A DNA stretch of 64,000 nt from Deroplatys truncata. Taxonomy: Eukaryota; Arthropoda; Insecta; Mantodea; Mantidae. Positions 34,340 to 46,414 of this stretch are shown in pieces. A program made the translations under genes and the position numbers. Every line of letters begins with the position of its first letter. Positions within the stretch are counted from its first letter, which is position 1. The DNA is taken from the NCBI GenBank assembly GCA_030765065.1, contig CM060978.1:224087498-224151497 (forward strand), written 5' to 3'. The notes under the pieces were generated by a model. That model searched no databases, was not told the origin of the DNA, and saw nothing but the letters and a program-made list of their open reading frames with translations.

Positions 34340-36690
34340 TTGCAGAAACAACAGCACATCGCATATTCAGTACATTTCACTTCTTATTTAGGTTGGCAGT
34401 ACCCACTTTGCATGGATAAATGGCTACATTTGTTGTTTTCCTCACGCTATTTGCCTATATAAGTGAAACACCTAAAACGGGTGGGTAGCTGGGAACCAGA
34501 TATTGGAGAGACCACATCATGTTCTAAACTCACTCCTAAGGTAATTTATTTAATTATTTTTCACTTCCTTATTCCTAATTTAGGTGGGCAAAAGTATGAC
34601 AATTTAGCCGTATTTTTTTCCAGATGTCCAATTCATTGCTGCTGTTGATTGGTTTTAGGAGTTTTATGTTCGGAGTGATATCATGGTTTGAAGACCAGAA
34701 ATGATGTGCTACTGCTGATTTATCTGGCTGTTCATCTCATATGCTCTTTAAGTCTTATTTCAAGATTTCTTTTGCATTATTGTGGGAATATGTTAATACA
34801 GTTTTGTTGCATTTGCATGAGGTTATTCTCTCAGAAACATTGCACACCAAAAGACAAAATACCAAATAACCCATGCTGTGCCAAGAATAGAAACCTTGGG
34901 GGAAGCTAGAAGCATTGCTTCAATGTAAAACCAAGCTTTTCATTTGTGATCTAAAACAGGGACATCTCCAAAACAATACATTTTTATGATGTTAAAAATC
35001 ACATAATTTTTATCTTTTGTGAGGTCATGCTTAAACACATAGCCTTTGTCAACTTGCCCTTTGTAAACTAAATAAGTGATAGCTCAGCCAAAAGCATAAT
35101 GCCCAAACAAAAATCATAACACAAAACTGAAATAAATGGTAGCAAATCATTCCACATAGTTCATAGCTTTATAAAGAAAAACAAACAAACAAAAGAGCCA
35201 TTGGGATATGCAAGACAAATTGCCTGAATACTCACTTCATGCATTGTGTGTGCCATAAAGGGATGAAAAATTAAGGTACTGAAGCAACATTATGAACTGT
35301 GGGGAGGGGGGGACTAATGTAGAATGAAAAAATTGGATAGAAAAATGTCCTTGTTAATAACCATGTTTCAACTGGTTTTATGCAAAACTTAACCATAAAC
35401 TGTTTAATTTTAATATTCTCCTGTATAATAAATATAGTTTTAAACATTTTTTTCAATAAAATAATATTTGAAAGAATGTAAATACAAATCAGTAAAGCTT
35501 GTTATTTAATTTTAATGGTTATAATAAAATATTCATTATCGTGAAAATGTATAAGAAAAAATGTTGCACTTTATAAAATAGCTATTCTATAGCTAGAAGC
35601 CAAAAGCTGGTATATATTTTGGTAATACAATTTATTTTTGCAATAAATATTCTCATGGTCCAATAAATGTTAAGAAACATTGTTATGAACAATTTATTCT
35701 ATTGTGATCACAGGTTTCTTAAAGAGATATCACTTAGTGCTTCCTCATAACTATTATCGAGACTTTGTTTCAGAGAACTTGATAATGTGCATGATGGGAA
35801 ATTTTTTTCATACTTGAACTGCAATTATCTTCATTTTATACTTTTATATGATACTATCACTAATATAGATATAGATAAACATAAATAATAATCAAGTGCC
35901 AGGATGTTTACTCTGTTAATTGCATTATTTGGTGAACATCTTTATTGTGAATAAAAATAAATTTCTTCTATAGAATTATAATTCCAGGATATATTCTTAT
36001 TGATCATTTCTCATATAATTAATGTTACAATTAATGCACAATGTAAAATTCATCATGGAGAATCACTGTATGCCATTGATTTTCTTCCTTGCAGATTTAC
36101 ACTCTTCACTTTTTGCAATACTTTGCATATTAGTTATCATTATTTACTACCAAGCCTTTCAGATTTAGGATCACCTTAACTTACACTATTTTAATCATTA
36201 CTGATATATTCATGGAAAGACTATTTCAGTTTACTAGTATTAAAATCTGCAATATTATGATGTTCTGATTTTTAATATATTTTTTATTGTTTTATTTCTT
36301 TAGCCATTTTAAACTACATTCATCCTATATATGACTTTATCTTTTAAACAGTTGTTTGGTATTGCTTATTTGCTTATTGTTGACTTTAACATTAGGTTTA
36401 CAACTTGCAGAGGTAGTGATGATTCTAATCAAAGAAAAAAAAATCTGTCACTCCAGTTGATAATCTAAACCACCATACTAACCATTAGGCAGCAAAGGTA
36501 GTCTTTAAAAAATAATCCCTGAAAAGCTGTAAAAATGTAAATCAATTAAGACTTCACACCAGAAAAATAATATACCAGATGAATGAACCCACAGCTTACA
36601 GTTTGATGTGAACATTGGCTGTTTGACCACGCATTGTTCTGCAGCTATAATTCCTATTTGTTCAAGTGCCCAACCAACAATAATTACTGT
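34340..36690. other. Intron DNA, nothing recognised
   Basis: AT-rich intron sequence with only chance frames. No repeat edges seen. Confidence 0.4.
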
Positions 36691-36985
36691 CATCCTCCGT
36701 AGTGCAGTGGTTACCAAGCTAGCCTCTAGTTCCCAGGGTCGTGGGTTCAAACCCGGTGGAGGGAAGTGATTTTTTTCGGGCCTAAAAATCCTTAGCATGA
36801 CTTCCTTTGGAAGAGAAGTAAAGCTGGTGGTCCCGTGTCATAAATTTACGACACGTAAAAGAACCTCAAGCCTGATAAAGAGGCCTCTGAGCAAAATTAC
36901 CAGTTTTTCATGCCCAATATAGAATGGGAAGGTAAGGACCACAGCAGTTAAAAGAGCATCCATAAATAAAACTCAATTTAATTTT
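36691..36985 (+). repeat. tRNA-derived SINE, family C, full copy
   Basis: The tRNA-like head begins CATCCTCCGTAGTGCAGTGG (A box), and GGGTTCAAACCC near 36745 is the B box. The body includes AAAAATCCTTAGCATGACTT, GTGGTCCCGTGTC, CCTGATAAAGAGGCCTCTGA and a tail CATAAATAAAACT. It matches copies at 45355, 57988 and, inverted, 44948. Confidence 0.8.
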
Positions 36986-38019
36986 TTAACAATAATGACT
37001 AATCATTGCACAAATACTAACAAACTACAGAAGCTTAAAATGCAACAGTATGGCACTGATCCAAAAGTAGGATGATTTACAAATGTCTCTTAAAACAAAG
37101 CCAAAGAAGCCTTTGGATAAGAGAATCACTGCTCCAAAACTGCTGTGGACTCAAAAAAGTGTAATTATTTAATGTTAATGTTTTCATATCTGCATGCTGG
37201 AGACCACCACAAATATTTGCTTTAATTCTTATTACCTAACTTACAAATCTTAACCATATTTACAACTTCCATGCAATATTTTATGCCAAAATATCCAATC
37301 TCAAGTCCAAAGCAGTAAACAAAGAGTGAAAAAATTAATTTAAGCTCCTTATTGTGTAAGAATTGAGCACGCTGATGTTCATTATACCACTTAGCTATTT
37401 GGTACATGGAATATCATTCCCTCTTAAATAATTGCAGTCTAGCTTTATACTAGACAAAACTCTGATTTCAAAACTTTGTATGCTCTTCCTTTTTAAGATG
37501 ACTTTGAGCCTGCATAACTTTTTAAACAAATGGTGCAATCTATTATTTAGATATATCAAATGAACGACGTTTAATTCATACCAGAATTTATATATTAATT
37601 TCATTTCTTGACCGTACAGCACCCATTTTGGATATACACATACCTCTTAATTGGTTATAGCCTATTGTTTCTCTAGTTCTTTAAATCTGCCAGTTTATTC
37701 TTTGCTGATTTTGACAATGAATCCAATAACATGTATTTCGCTTATTTGGTGATTTCAGAGGTGGGTAGCAAGGTACATCGAATAGTAAAAGTTTATAAAA
37801 TTGCTAAAAAAAACCAGTGTAGTTTGTCTAACTACACTACACATATGAACTGTGAAGCAAATGACAGACAGATCCAAGGTATATCTATTGTACCTAATAG
37901 GTTGCATAAATTTCAAAACCCTATAGTCAGGTGATTCATCTGGTATATAACCAAATACTCTGCTTAATATATTTTCCATAATCTTAACTTCACATGATTC
38001 TTTAGACTATTTTGCTTAC
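36986..38019. other. Intron DNA, nothing recognised
   Basis: AT-rich. No supported feature. Confidence 0.4.
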
Positions 38020-38498
38020 CTGTGTTGCTGGCTCTATTTTGATGAGAGTGGTAGCAGGACTGGCTGGTGGTGCAGTAGACACAGCAATAGCAGTTTGATG
38101 GTGATGATGCTGCTGTTTGGTGGATGTAACACGTTTTTGATGAGACTCTGGCTGTGGTGGTTGAGACTGCTGGGGTGGTGGTGGCGGTGGTAGTTGTACA
38201 GGGGCAGCTGGAGGAGCAGGAGCAGCTACTGTTACTGCTGTTCCTGCAGCCGTAGCAGCAAGCGTCAATTGTTGTGCAGGTTGCACAAGGATGCGCGCTG
38301 CTGTTGGAAGGAATTCATGTGCCTCTGAGCCTGGCGCAGGTGATGGCTCAAACAGCTGAATATGCTGGGTTGTACCAGTACCTGCACCTGCACCAGCTCC
38401 GCCAGTGGGAGGTTGTGTTGTCACCTGAAGCGTGGCTGTAGAGGGCTGTGCTGCTGTAGTGCTGTAGCTCGGCCATAACACAGCACGTTGCACATGTT
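38020..38498 (-). CDS. wge: wge-like exon, Pro/Ala/Gln/His-rich
   Basis: The exon runs from an acceptor ending TTGGACAG above 38498 to a donor GTAAGCAAA starting at 38019. Two leading bases complete the Glu codon from the 40850 exon, and 159 codons follow, ending in phase 0 at EPATQ. It opens with EHVQRAVLWPSYS. Low-complexity sequence follows: an Ala/Gly/Thr stretch, a run of seven prolines, polyglutamine/histidine (KQQHHHHQ), and LIKIEPAT near the end. The IKIE tetrapeptide fits the psi-K-x-E SUMO consensus, an inference only. GC-rich codon usage stands out sharply from the AT-rich introns. The opposite strand carries no convincing frame. Confidence 0.8.
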
Positions 38499-39547
38499 CT
38501 GTCCAACACAATGACAATGCTGGCTATAGAGCTAGGAACACGTCACATACATAACAAAACTCTGCATTTGTCCTTAGTTTTTTCTTCTCACCTGACAATC
38601 AAAGTCTTTGAAAAATTCCAGTAAGTTACCAAGCTCCAAATACTAAAATGCATAACAAAAATCTTTGTTGTGCTTTATGCTAAATAATGCAAGCTCAAAT
38701 TGAGAAACCCGTGTTAAAGATGTTTATTTATAAGTCCCATGAGTGAAGTTCATTCAACCAGATTACTTTGATTTTCAAAGTTGCTTCTTATACAGATATA
38801 ATGCTGAGTAGAAGGGAAGGAGATGTACTCATTTAAACCCGAGTGAGATCTTGTTGGGTACAGTGAGTAAGTTTATAAGTAATTTTCTACTAACTTTCTA
38901 CTATGCTTGAAAAAGAGATCGCATGCTTTTCTTTACATGCAGGGGAGACAATTCATGCCTGTGAAGCAAAATGGTGGCTTCCTTGTAGTAAAACATGTGC
39001 TGAGTTGTTTCTGTAACAGCTCCAGGTATGCTACTGCATTACAGGGCTGATGTTTTAATTGTATCACACAAAAATGTAATATTTATGGTCACAATAAGAC
39101 CCAGTACCCAAAGCAACTATAAATAATGTATTAATAAAAATAGAAAATATGAGAAAAATCGACATTTTTATTTAACAATTTAAGCAAATGCAATAAAGCA
39201 AAACAAATAATGTTATTAAACAAATATATAACCAATGAGACTATTATTATCATAGCACATCATATCACAACCCTCAGAAGCATATGCAGGGTCAGACATT
39301 AGGCCACTGTTGCAATATCTTAACTTCTTCAATCATCTGTTGTTCTATCATACACTTGAATAAGATCTTCCATACGTCAATTATAACACCAAAAGTGTAC
39401 AAAACAGTATTTTTTTTGCTTAAGTTTTTAATTGCATACAATCTTGCATGCCAGAACAGTGGAAGAAAATATTTTGTGCCAGATAGTTTAGTCAAATTTG
39501 TAGGTGTTTACCACATTTAATATTCTGTTGTTTACTGATGGAAATTA
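38499..39547. other. Intron DNA, nothing recognised
   Basis: AT-rich intron between the 38 kb and 40.9 kb exons. No feature before the mariner copy begins. Confidence 0.4.
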
Positions 39548-40425
39548 CAAGGGCTGATCAACAAAGACTGAGACTGATTTTTTTTTCACATGTTTATTAC
39601 TCCAATTCAATGTTTACATGATTTTTTTCAAAGTAGTCCCCTCCTACTTCAATGCACTTTTTATAGCGTCTCTGCCAGTCCTTGAACACGTGCTGCAGAC
39701 CATTCTTTGTCAGGTCCTTGAGAATCGTCTCATTTTTCTTGAGCACTGCTTCAGAGTTCTCAAATCGAATACCCCTAAGCTTTGCCTTTACTGATGGGAA
39801 TAAAAAGAAGTCACAGGGTGCAAGATCGGGGCTATAAGGTGGATGTGGTACACAGGTAATGTTGAATCGAGCCAGAAACTGCATGACTTGATTTGCGACG
39901 TGAAGCCGTGCATTGTCATGATGAAGTCGCCACCCAGTCCGAGAAAGCTCTGGTCATTTCTTTGCAATGTGCTTCCTCAGTGTAGCCAATACTAACGTGT
40001 AGTATGCTGCTGTAACAGTAGTGTGAGGGGGAACTGCATGCTGGTAAATCATTCCATTACAGTCAAAAAATGTGATCACCATCACTTTCCCTGCAGATGG
40101 AACAACTTTTGCCTTTTTTGGTGTTGGAGAACCTGGTGATTTCCACACTGTGCTAGCTTGTTTTCCTTCAGGATCATAATGATGCAGCCATGACTCATCA
40201 CCGGTGATAATTGGTTTAAAAAATGCATCACCTCCATTGTCTGGTATGCGAAATGCAGGGTCTACAAAATAGAGCATTACTACCAACCTACCAATACGAG
40301 AGTGCTGCCGCCTACCAACATTATACATAAAAACCCACTCTTTTCAAATATTTATGTTACAGATATAAAACTATCACGGAAGCTACAGGAAAAAATCAGT
40401 CTCAGTCTTTGTTGATCAGTCCTCG
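39548..40425 (-). mobile_element. Mariner element, 878 bp, internally deleted
   Basis: Ends CAAGGGCTGATCAACAAAGA and its inverted partner (CGAGGACTGATCAACAAAGA read from the right) extend into GACTGAGACTGATTTTTT with two mismatches. TA flanks both sides (39546-39547, 40426-40427). The minus-strand transposase lacks its N-terminal DNA-binding half but keeps all three catalytic Asp regions (TGDESW, HHDNAR, SPDLAPCD). A single in-frame TGA at 39954-39956 interrupts it where an Arg codon is expected. The near-identical TIRs suggest a younger insertion than the 7.4 kb copy. Confidence 0.85.
39597..40328 (-). pseudogene. Truncated mariner transposase
   Basis: Two collinear same-frame pieces: 40328-39957 with ITGDESWLHHYDPEGKQAST and GKVMVITFFDCNG, and 39953-39597 with HHDNARLHVANQVMQFL and PHPPYSPDLAPCDFFLFP. 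Only one stop codon separates them. The N-terminal HTH domain is lost to the internal deletion, so the protein could not bind its ends even if read through. Confidence 0.8.
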
Positions 40426-40599
40426 TAGTTTACAAACTAAGCAACTAATGATCAATAACACACTTTTTTTTTAAATAGTGCCTAAGGCTATTTTTTTAAT
40501 GCTTAAGACTATAATTTTTCATGTTTCAATAAAGCACAATTAATCAAGTTCATGGTGCTGATGTCACTGTTTATACAAGGAAGATAAATGTTTGGTAAA

Positions 40600-40740
40600 G
40601 GGCTCTAACAATTCTGATTAAAATACCTAAAAATATAATATATATCTTGAATTTTCTGGGAATAGCCTGTGAAGTCCTCTTCGTTCAGAAGGATTTTGTA
40701 TAATCTTTATAACTGGTAAATGTTAAGCCAGAGACATTTG
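40600..40740 (+). repeat. Family R fragment
   Basis: AATTTTCTGGGAATAGCC, GAAGTCCTCTTCGTTCAGAA and AACTGGTAAA occur in the order of the 3-prime third of the family R repeat. The ends are lost. Confidence 0.55.
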
Positions 40741-40849
40741 CTACCTAAAGATCTTGCAGTCTCTATGTGCATAGTTTCAGCCTCTACATAATACTGCGAG
40801 ACTCCCTATTGGAAACCCATTAACTAAGATATAGTGTGTTATAACTTAC

Positions 40850-40963
40850 CAATATTTGCTGCAGGCAGGATTATTATGTGTCCATGAAGATCACGGACAA
40901 ATTGGTAACCAAGAGGATGGGGAGCAAGAGGCACCTCAGGATTCAACTGTACTGGTACTGGGG
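40850..40963 (-). CDS. wge: wge-like exon (phase 1 in, phase 1 out)
   Basis: The acceptor is a TTGCAATTGCAG-type site just above 40963 and the donor GTAAGTTAT begins at 40849. The exon carries two leading bases, 37 full codons and one trailing G. It encodes a hydrophobic-to-basic stretch including GYQFVRDLHGHIIILPAAN, which looks like a folded, conserved motif rather than filler. The trailing G plus the AA that opens the next exon makes a Glu codon, giving the join PAANI-EHVQRAVLWP. The leading two bases need an upstream exon ending in one base of a codon, and two candidates with that phase lie at 53508 and 59005. This is the most conserved-looking small exon of the gene. Confidence 0.75.
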
Positions 40964-43900
40964 CTGCAATTGCAAAGTAATGCCTTATTTACATAATCCT
41001 TATATGAATGAAAGACATTATGGTGACAAGAAATAAAGTCTAAGGCAATAAAGAACACTCAACGCATTCATTTCCTCCAACATAACTGAAAGTAAGTCTT
41101 TCAATGAAGTTGTCTGGAAACCTCCATCATAACAAAAAGAAAATCATCATGCAGATGTTGCCGATTTTTCTGATTTTTAAAGCTACATTACATCTGTTGA
41201 TTAGAAATTAGCATATGATGTCACAATGACTCTAGTGTATCTTTAAACTTCACCCTTTTCACTTCTGCATTCCTCACTCCTGGTTTATGGCAACTTTTAT
41301 TTCTTTCCTGATGAAGGGTGAAATGTCGCTGCTCCAGAGCAGGCTACTTTTCCAGATTTTCAGTTTCGTTTACCTATAGGTACTTGGCTTAATAGAACTA
41401 TCTGTAATGATACAAAAATGCAATAAAATAAATTTCAAACAACTGCCCATGATCTCGCGAAGTCGTCGGGAACGTTCGGCGGTGTAATCGGTCGGAACCG
41501 GAGAGAAGTTCAGTGCCCACACGACCTCCGCTCCCTGCATTTCGCTTATTGTAAAGAGTCTTTTCCCTGAGTGAGCAAAACTAAACGTATCAGATTTTCG
41601 GAATGTTATCCTACCGAAATTATTATAATAGGATCCAAAACAAAGGGAATACGTGATTCATGAATCCAAATATCATTCAAAATATTTAAACAACACAAAG
41701 GAAACTGGTGACAATATTTAGGAGTCACCTAAGAATTAGGAAATCGAGTTTATTTTTCATAGCAACGGTTATGGCTCTCATGACGGCGCTTGCGAAGGAC
41801 AGCCTTCTATTCGATAAGGCTCGTAAAACCGCTCCTACGAAAGCTCAGAAGAGCGTGAAAGTAAACAACACGCAATCTTGTTTCGTGGTCATCTCCAGTA
41901 GTTTGATTTCTTGCCTTCATGGTACATCTGTGTGTTGTGGATGCGCTATATACCCAAGTTTATTACTTTGGTTCCCACTTTCTAAGGGTGGAGGACTTTT
42001 ATCACGAATACAGGCAAACTTTGGGATTTCTGCATTTATACAGTATTTATGTGCGTTTTATACCGGTTACAGAGCGAAAGGATGCAATTTGAAGAAGCTG
42101 TATCAACGAAAAACCCCGGAAATATCCACCACTACGGATATCAAAATACGGAATGAACAGTAATTCATCGCCATAATTTTATACACTGAATTCCTGCTAT
42201 AAATTAATATCACGTTGCTGGCACGTTGCTTAGTACAAAAAAAACTTAGTTTTCACGTTTTTTGTTGTGTTAAAACAGCCGATTTCATAATTTCCGATCC
42301 AATGTGAAGAATATAGTGGGGAGGGAACAAAATGTGACTGATGTGGGTTTGACACGTCTTGCGCGATGTTAACTTCCTTCGTATTATTTTCTGACATTTA
42401 TTTTCTTTGTAAGTATACACGTGACTGCAGCAGACGTTGCTATTTAGTAAGTTATTTTGGTCGTCGTGAAAACTGGTGTCCTGAGGTCTACGCATGACTT
42501 TCCTCTTTTCTCACGATAGAGACAAGGGTTTACCTATGTCTCAAGTGCATAGCCTACTATGGCGATCGTGCATGGCTCGAACAGTCTAACTGTATAGGTT
42601 TTCCAAATTTGGGCTTTGTTTTGAAGTAAATTCCCTGTACCGTTTTTTTTTTAATATCGGGCGTGGCTAATGTAGCGCCCGTGACGCGAGTTCCTTCACC
42701 TAGCTATCAGGCGGTAGAGGATGTACCTACTTTGACATCATTATGTTGCTTTTAGTTAACTAAATGTTGCTCCAAATGCTGCACCCATATGTCTGATTCG
42801 TACATTCTAGGGATGCTACAAGTGAGTCAGATCAGAAATGCGTGCGAAAATTGTGAGCATTTGTTGTCTTGAATGACAGTATGGCAATATTTGTCTTGAG
42901 CGTTTTCTGTTGTTTGGAAGGTCACTTAGAATGTGATACTGATCTGAGGGTTTTCAACCGATAAAGGATGTTTCAGAAGTTAAAGCAGCTATACAAATAT
43001 TAGAGTATTCTACAAATAGGGAATCCAAATTCTTAATAATGCTTACATATTTGCTACACTGGGGGATGGCGCCGATGGTAATAAAAGTCCGTAAGACCCT
43101 ACAATTTTTTCTTAACGCTGGACGATACACGAGTCCATTATAGCCATTGATTCCATCCAATGAATATCAGGTCCTAAAATAAAGTAGGTACAACCCTTTT
43201 TCTTTGGATTTAAACCATTTTATTTTAGACCCCTGAAGCACAGATATTACCATGGCCCATTCAATTGCAGACCGTTCCTCTTTCCATCACATAATGTACA
43301 TATATCCGTATAAATGTAGCCTGAAGTAGCTGACGACACACATACGCATGGTCTAGCCAATATCCACTCACACCCTTCCTATATGGCTCTGTTTATGAAA
43401 TATTCATTGGTCATTGGGAAAGAGAGGTTTGCAGAAGCCAGCACACCAAATATACCACTGCTCCCCACAGCTCCCAAAACCCCATTCCGAAAAAAAGGGG
43501 GGAGGAAGTATGCAGCAGTATACTACAATATCGATATCTCTCGATGAGGTCGCATGCCATCGATTTCGTGTGTCTGAGCCATTAATACCCGATAGTCCAT
43601 ATGAATTTTAATTATTCTCTCTGTGTTTTTTACAGACAGCGTTTCAAGACAAAAATTATTTTACCCAGTGGCGTTTCCATCGCTACTGGGCTAATAAAAA
43701 CGAGGGGGGATCATATACAAGGGAACACGTTCGCTAAATATGGGCATACCACACGGCCATTTTTAACTTTAAAAAGTGATAAACATATATTTCATAGACG
43801 TGTCTTTTTTTATGCAAGGTATGAACATACATCACTATACCTAGTTTTGGGAGTCGCGAACCTTCAGGCAAATAAATGGCGGTTAATATAGGAGCAATGT

Positions 43901-44340
43901 GTCCATTCTGTGGACATGAGCCCTAGAACAGCATGAGCGACAGAGACTAGGGATTTGAATTCCGCGAATGTTGTCACATAAATGTTAGAGACTTTTCATC
44001 CAACACTGAATGAACCAGTGTAATTTAAAAGATAAAGATGCGAACGCTCAATAACCAATTCGTATGATGGCAATAAACCGTATATTTCTAACCGCCTTGA
44101 AGCATCTTGTGATGTGGAATCGTGAGCATTATTTTAGCTCGTTAACTGTAATATTTGACTTACCTACATCAATCAAGAATTTCGGTGGAGCAATCGAGAG
44201 TATGATTATTTGGGGAGGGGCTACACGCCTATTTATGAAAAAGCCTACAATTACTTCGGCCCAAACCTCACACCTTTTTACTAATATCAACGCAGCTACA
44301 TACATATCCGTAGGGGCTATGTCTTCCTGGTCATCTGCGA
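40964..44340. other. Mixed DNA with CpG-rich patches, no assigned gene
   Basis: At 41440-41580 and 41770-41880 the sequence is CpG-rich (GAACGTTCGGCGGTGTAATC; GAAAGCTCAGAAGAGCG). A minus frame near 41545 reads MQGAEVVWALNFSPVPTDYT, possibly after a CTCACTCAG acceptor, but it has no good donor of the needed phase. A 151-codon plus frame at 41708-42163 is not recognised. Other patches near 42640-43150 and 43370-43900 are likewise unexplained. They may be promoter, retrogene or unknown repeat. Confidence 0.35.
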
Positions 44341-44346
44341 TTTACG

Positions 44347-44595
44347 CCGGGATTAGGATGAACTTCACGTAACATGACTTAACACGACGTAACTTACGTA
44401 ACTCAGTCAAGTTTGATGTCACATGGTATTTAGAACCAATCGGCGTGAAGCAGTAGCATGAAGTATTAAAACAACTATCAATCAAGAATCATTCTCGTTA
44501 TGTTAAGTGCATCCTAATTAGAATTTTAGTTTAGCAGCATTTAACTTCACGCTACGTCCCGTCAGTAAGTCACGTTAAGTTCATCGTAAACCCGG
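44347..44595. mobile_element. MITE-like element, 249 bp
   Basis: Ends CCGGGATTAGGATGAACTTC and, inverted at the right, CCGGGTTTACGATGAACTTA match over about 27 bp with four or so changes. The interior is rich in CACGTAAC/GTTACGTG-like words. No coding capacity; no target duplication confirmed. Confidence 0.45.
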
Positions 44596-44947
44596 TTAAG
44601 TTTGGTTTTCTCTGTTCTCGTGGCATTTGAGTACTCTTGCATTTACTGTCTGTCCCCCTGAATAATCCGCATTGCTATTTTTATTTTAGATAGGCATGTG
44701 ATTTTGGGTTTCACCATTTTGCAAAAAGATGCAAATTTTTAGAGGTAATTAATGTACTACGAAGTGCATTTCTTGTTTGTTTCGACCTGCATTTACAGAA
44801 AGCAATTAGAAGTAATTTCAACATTCAGCATAGATATCACATCAACCTGCAAACTTAAACGACACACGTAATATGTCTCAAATCGCGGCATAGCACAAAC
44901 AAGTCAATCAGCCGCACTACACGTAGCAGTAAAACCTTGTCTGCTGT

Positions 44948-45056
44948 AAATTAAATTAAATTGAGTTTTATTTATGGATGTTCTTTAACAACTATGGTCC
45001 TTAGCGTCCCATTCTATATTGGGCGTGAAAGATCGGTAATTTTGCTCAGAGGCTAT
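44948..45056 (-). repeat. SINE family C, 3-prime fragment
   Basis: The reverse complement of the tail of the 36691 SINE: CATCCATAAATAAAACTCAA, CCAATATAGAATGGGA and CCTCTGAGCAAAATTACCG occur in order. Confidence 0.65.
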
Positions 45057-45354
45057 GACATGCGACGTAGAAAGTAGAAATGATTTGCCCTCTCTTTCTT
45101 CTCAACTGTCGGTTGGAGCCTCGATCAGGCCAACTCATGCGTTTCACTTCTCGTCTGATACAGGCCAGTTCGCCTTATCGCGCCTAAATGTTTGTTTACC
45201 TAATGACAGCAAGCATTGCTTAGAATACGGCATTTTATATTTAGCCTGTCTCTACTAAGACAAACTGCTACTGATTACAACACAACAATAAAACTGTAGA
45301 ATAAATATCATGGTTAAACCATTCATTTGACCAAGTATACCTACAGCAGGCAAG

Positions 45355-45570
45355 TCGTCCTCCGTGGAGGATTTTTTTACGCCCGAAAAAATCCTTAGGA
45401 TGGCTTCCTTCGGAAGGAAAGTAAAGTCGGTGGTCCGGTGTCGTAAATTTACGGCACGTAAAAGAATCTCAGGCCTGATAAAGAGGCCTCTGAGCAAAAT
45501 TTCCGGTCTTTCACGCCCAATACAGAATGGGGCGCTAAGGACTACAGCAGTTAGAGCATCCCCCCCAAAA
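45355..45570 (+). repeat. SINE family C copy lacking its tRNA head
   Basis: Starts GTCCTCCGTGGAGGATTTTT. The stretch from A box to B box is gone, joined at a short CCGTGG/GGTGGAGG overlap. The body (AAATCCTTAGGATGGCTTCC, CCTGATAAAGAGGCCTCTGA) is well preserved. Confidence 0.7.
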
Positions 45571-45810
45571 AAAACTTTGGCGATTTACATCCCGCCCAGG
45601 TGCTCTCGATTGCTTGAATGCTGGACTCTCACCAACGTTCTGCAGCATAACATTTTTCAATGGGTACGTGCTCTGCAAATGATTTTAGATAATATAGGAA
45701 CTCTTTATAAGCACAGTATGAGTAAATTATTGCTACGTGGTAATACTTTCAATGCCTTTCCAAAAAAACTAAAACGTTCCATTTTTTATTTTCGCTACCA
45801 CTTATAACTA

Positions 45811-46400
45811 GAGGGAGTGTTGCATTTCACCCAAAAATTCGATGCCCAGATTTCACTGAAAATACATGGTTTGAGGCCCCCATAAACATAAAAAAGGAGC
45901 GCGTGTACATCTGTGAATAGCATAACTCAAAGACGGAAAGCCTGATAAATACCAAAGTTGGTATTTAAGTTCAGTATCTTCCAAAGATGTAACACGAAGA
46001 TTTTTAACAAACCCCCTACACAAACTACTCGTTGCAGGGAACATTTTTCGAAATTTTTTATTTTTCTCAAAAATGTCTCAACGATTTTGATTAAAATACT
46101 TACCACATGATTCTACCACATGATTAAGAGAAATAAAATAATACGAAATAAAATAAATATGATAAATAAAATGTACAGCTTAAATTTTCTGGGAATATCC
46201 TGTCAAGTCCACTTCATTCGGAAGGAATTTTGCGTAACTTTATATAACTAATTAACGTTAAAAGATGGACAAAAAGGCCCTAACACAAAAATGTAGATCT
46301 CTTTAAAGCACATAATTTATCACAAGTAACCGTTTTCGTGGTATCCGCCATTTCCGAGATATGTTAATATTGGTTTGAAGTTTCCATGGCTGTTCAGTTT
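45811..46400 (+). repeat. Family R copy 2, diverged
   Basis: GAGGGAGTGTTGCATTTCAC, CCCAAAAATTCGATGCC, AATAGCATAACTCAAAG, ACCAAAGTTGGTATTTAAG and AATTTTCTGGGAATATCC follow the family order. The TG microsatellite is reduced to a few bases, and the 3-prime end is cut by the SINE fragment that follows. Confidence 0.65.
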
Positions 46401-46414
46401 TTTTTTTTTTTTGG

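Larger units (their letters stand above)
13201..40963 (-). other. wge: Gene span: winged eye / BAHCC1-TNRC18-like gene, seven exons
   Basis: Seven minus-strand blocks chain into one open frame. Each block has an AG acceptor and a GTAAG/GTATG/GTGAG-type donor, and all phases agree (1,0,0,0,0,0 at the internal joins). The summed coding length is 3069 nt, 1023 codons without a stop. The product is Ser/Pro/Gln-rich with a basic helical segment and two AT hooks, as in the BAH-domain chromatin family BAHCC1/TNRC18 and fly winged eye. That family is nuclear and acts in chromatin silencing; the fly gene affects eye and wing fate. The family's C-terminal BAH domain is not visible here, so the model is 3-prime incomplete, and the true start codon is unsettled. 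Introns are 2.3-7.5 kb and full of transposons. The orthology call rests on remembered motifs, not on an alignment. Confidence 0.7.

Noticed and set aside
41305-41330. CTGATGAAGGGTGAAATG, a second apparent hammerhead core
   Set aside because: Only a few bases separate CTGATGA from GAAA, so no stem II can form, and no partner stems were found.
41708-42163. 151-codon plus-strand frame as a gene
   Set aside because: No recognisable domain, splice context or homologous copy. Kept only as part of an unexplained CpG-rich patch.
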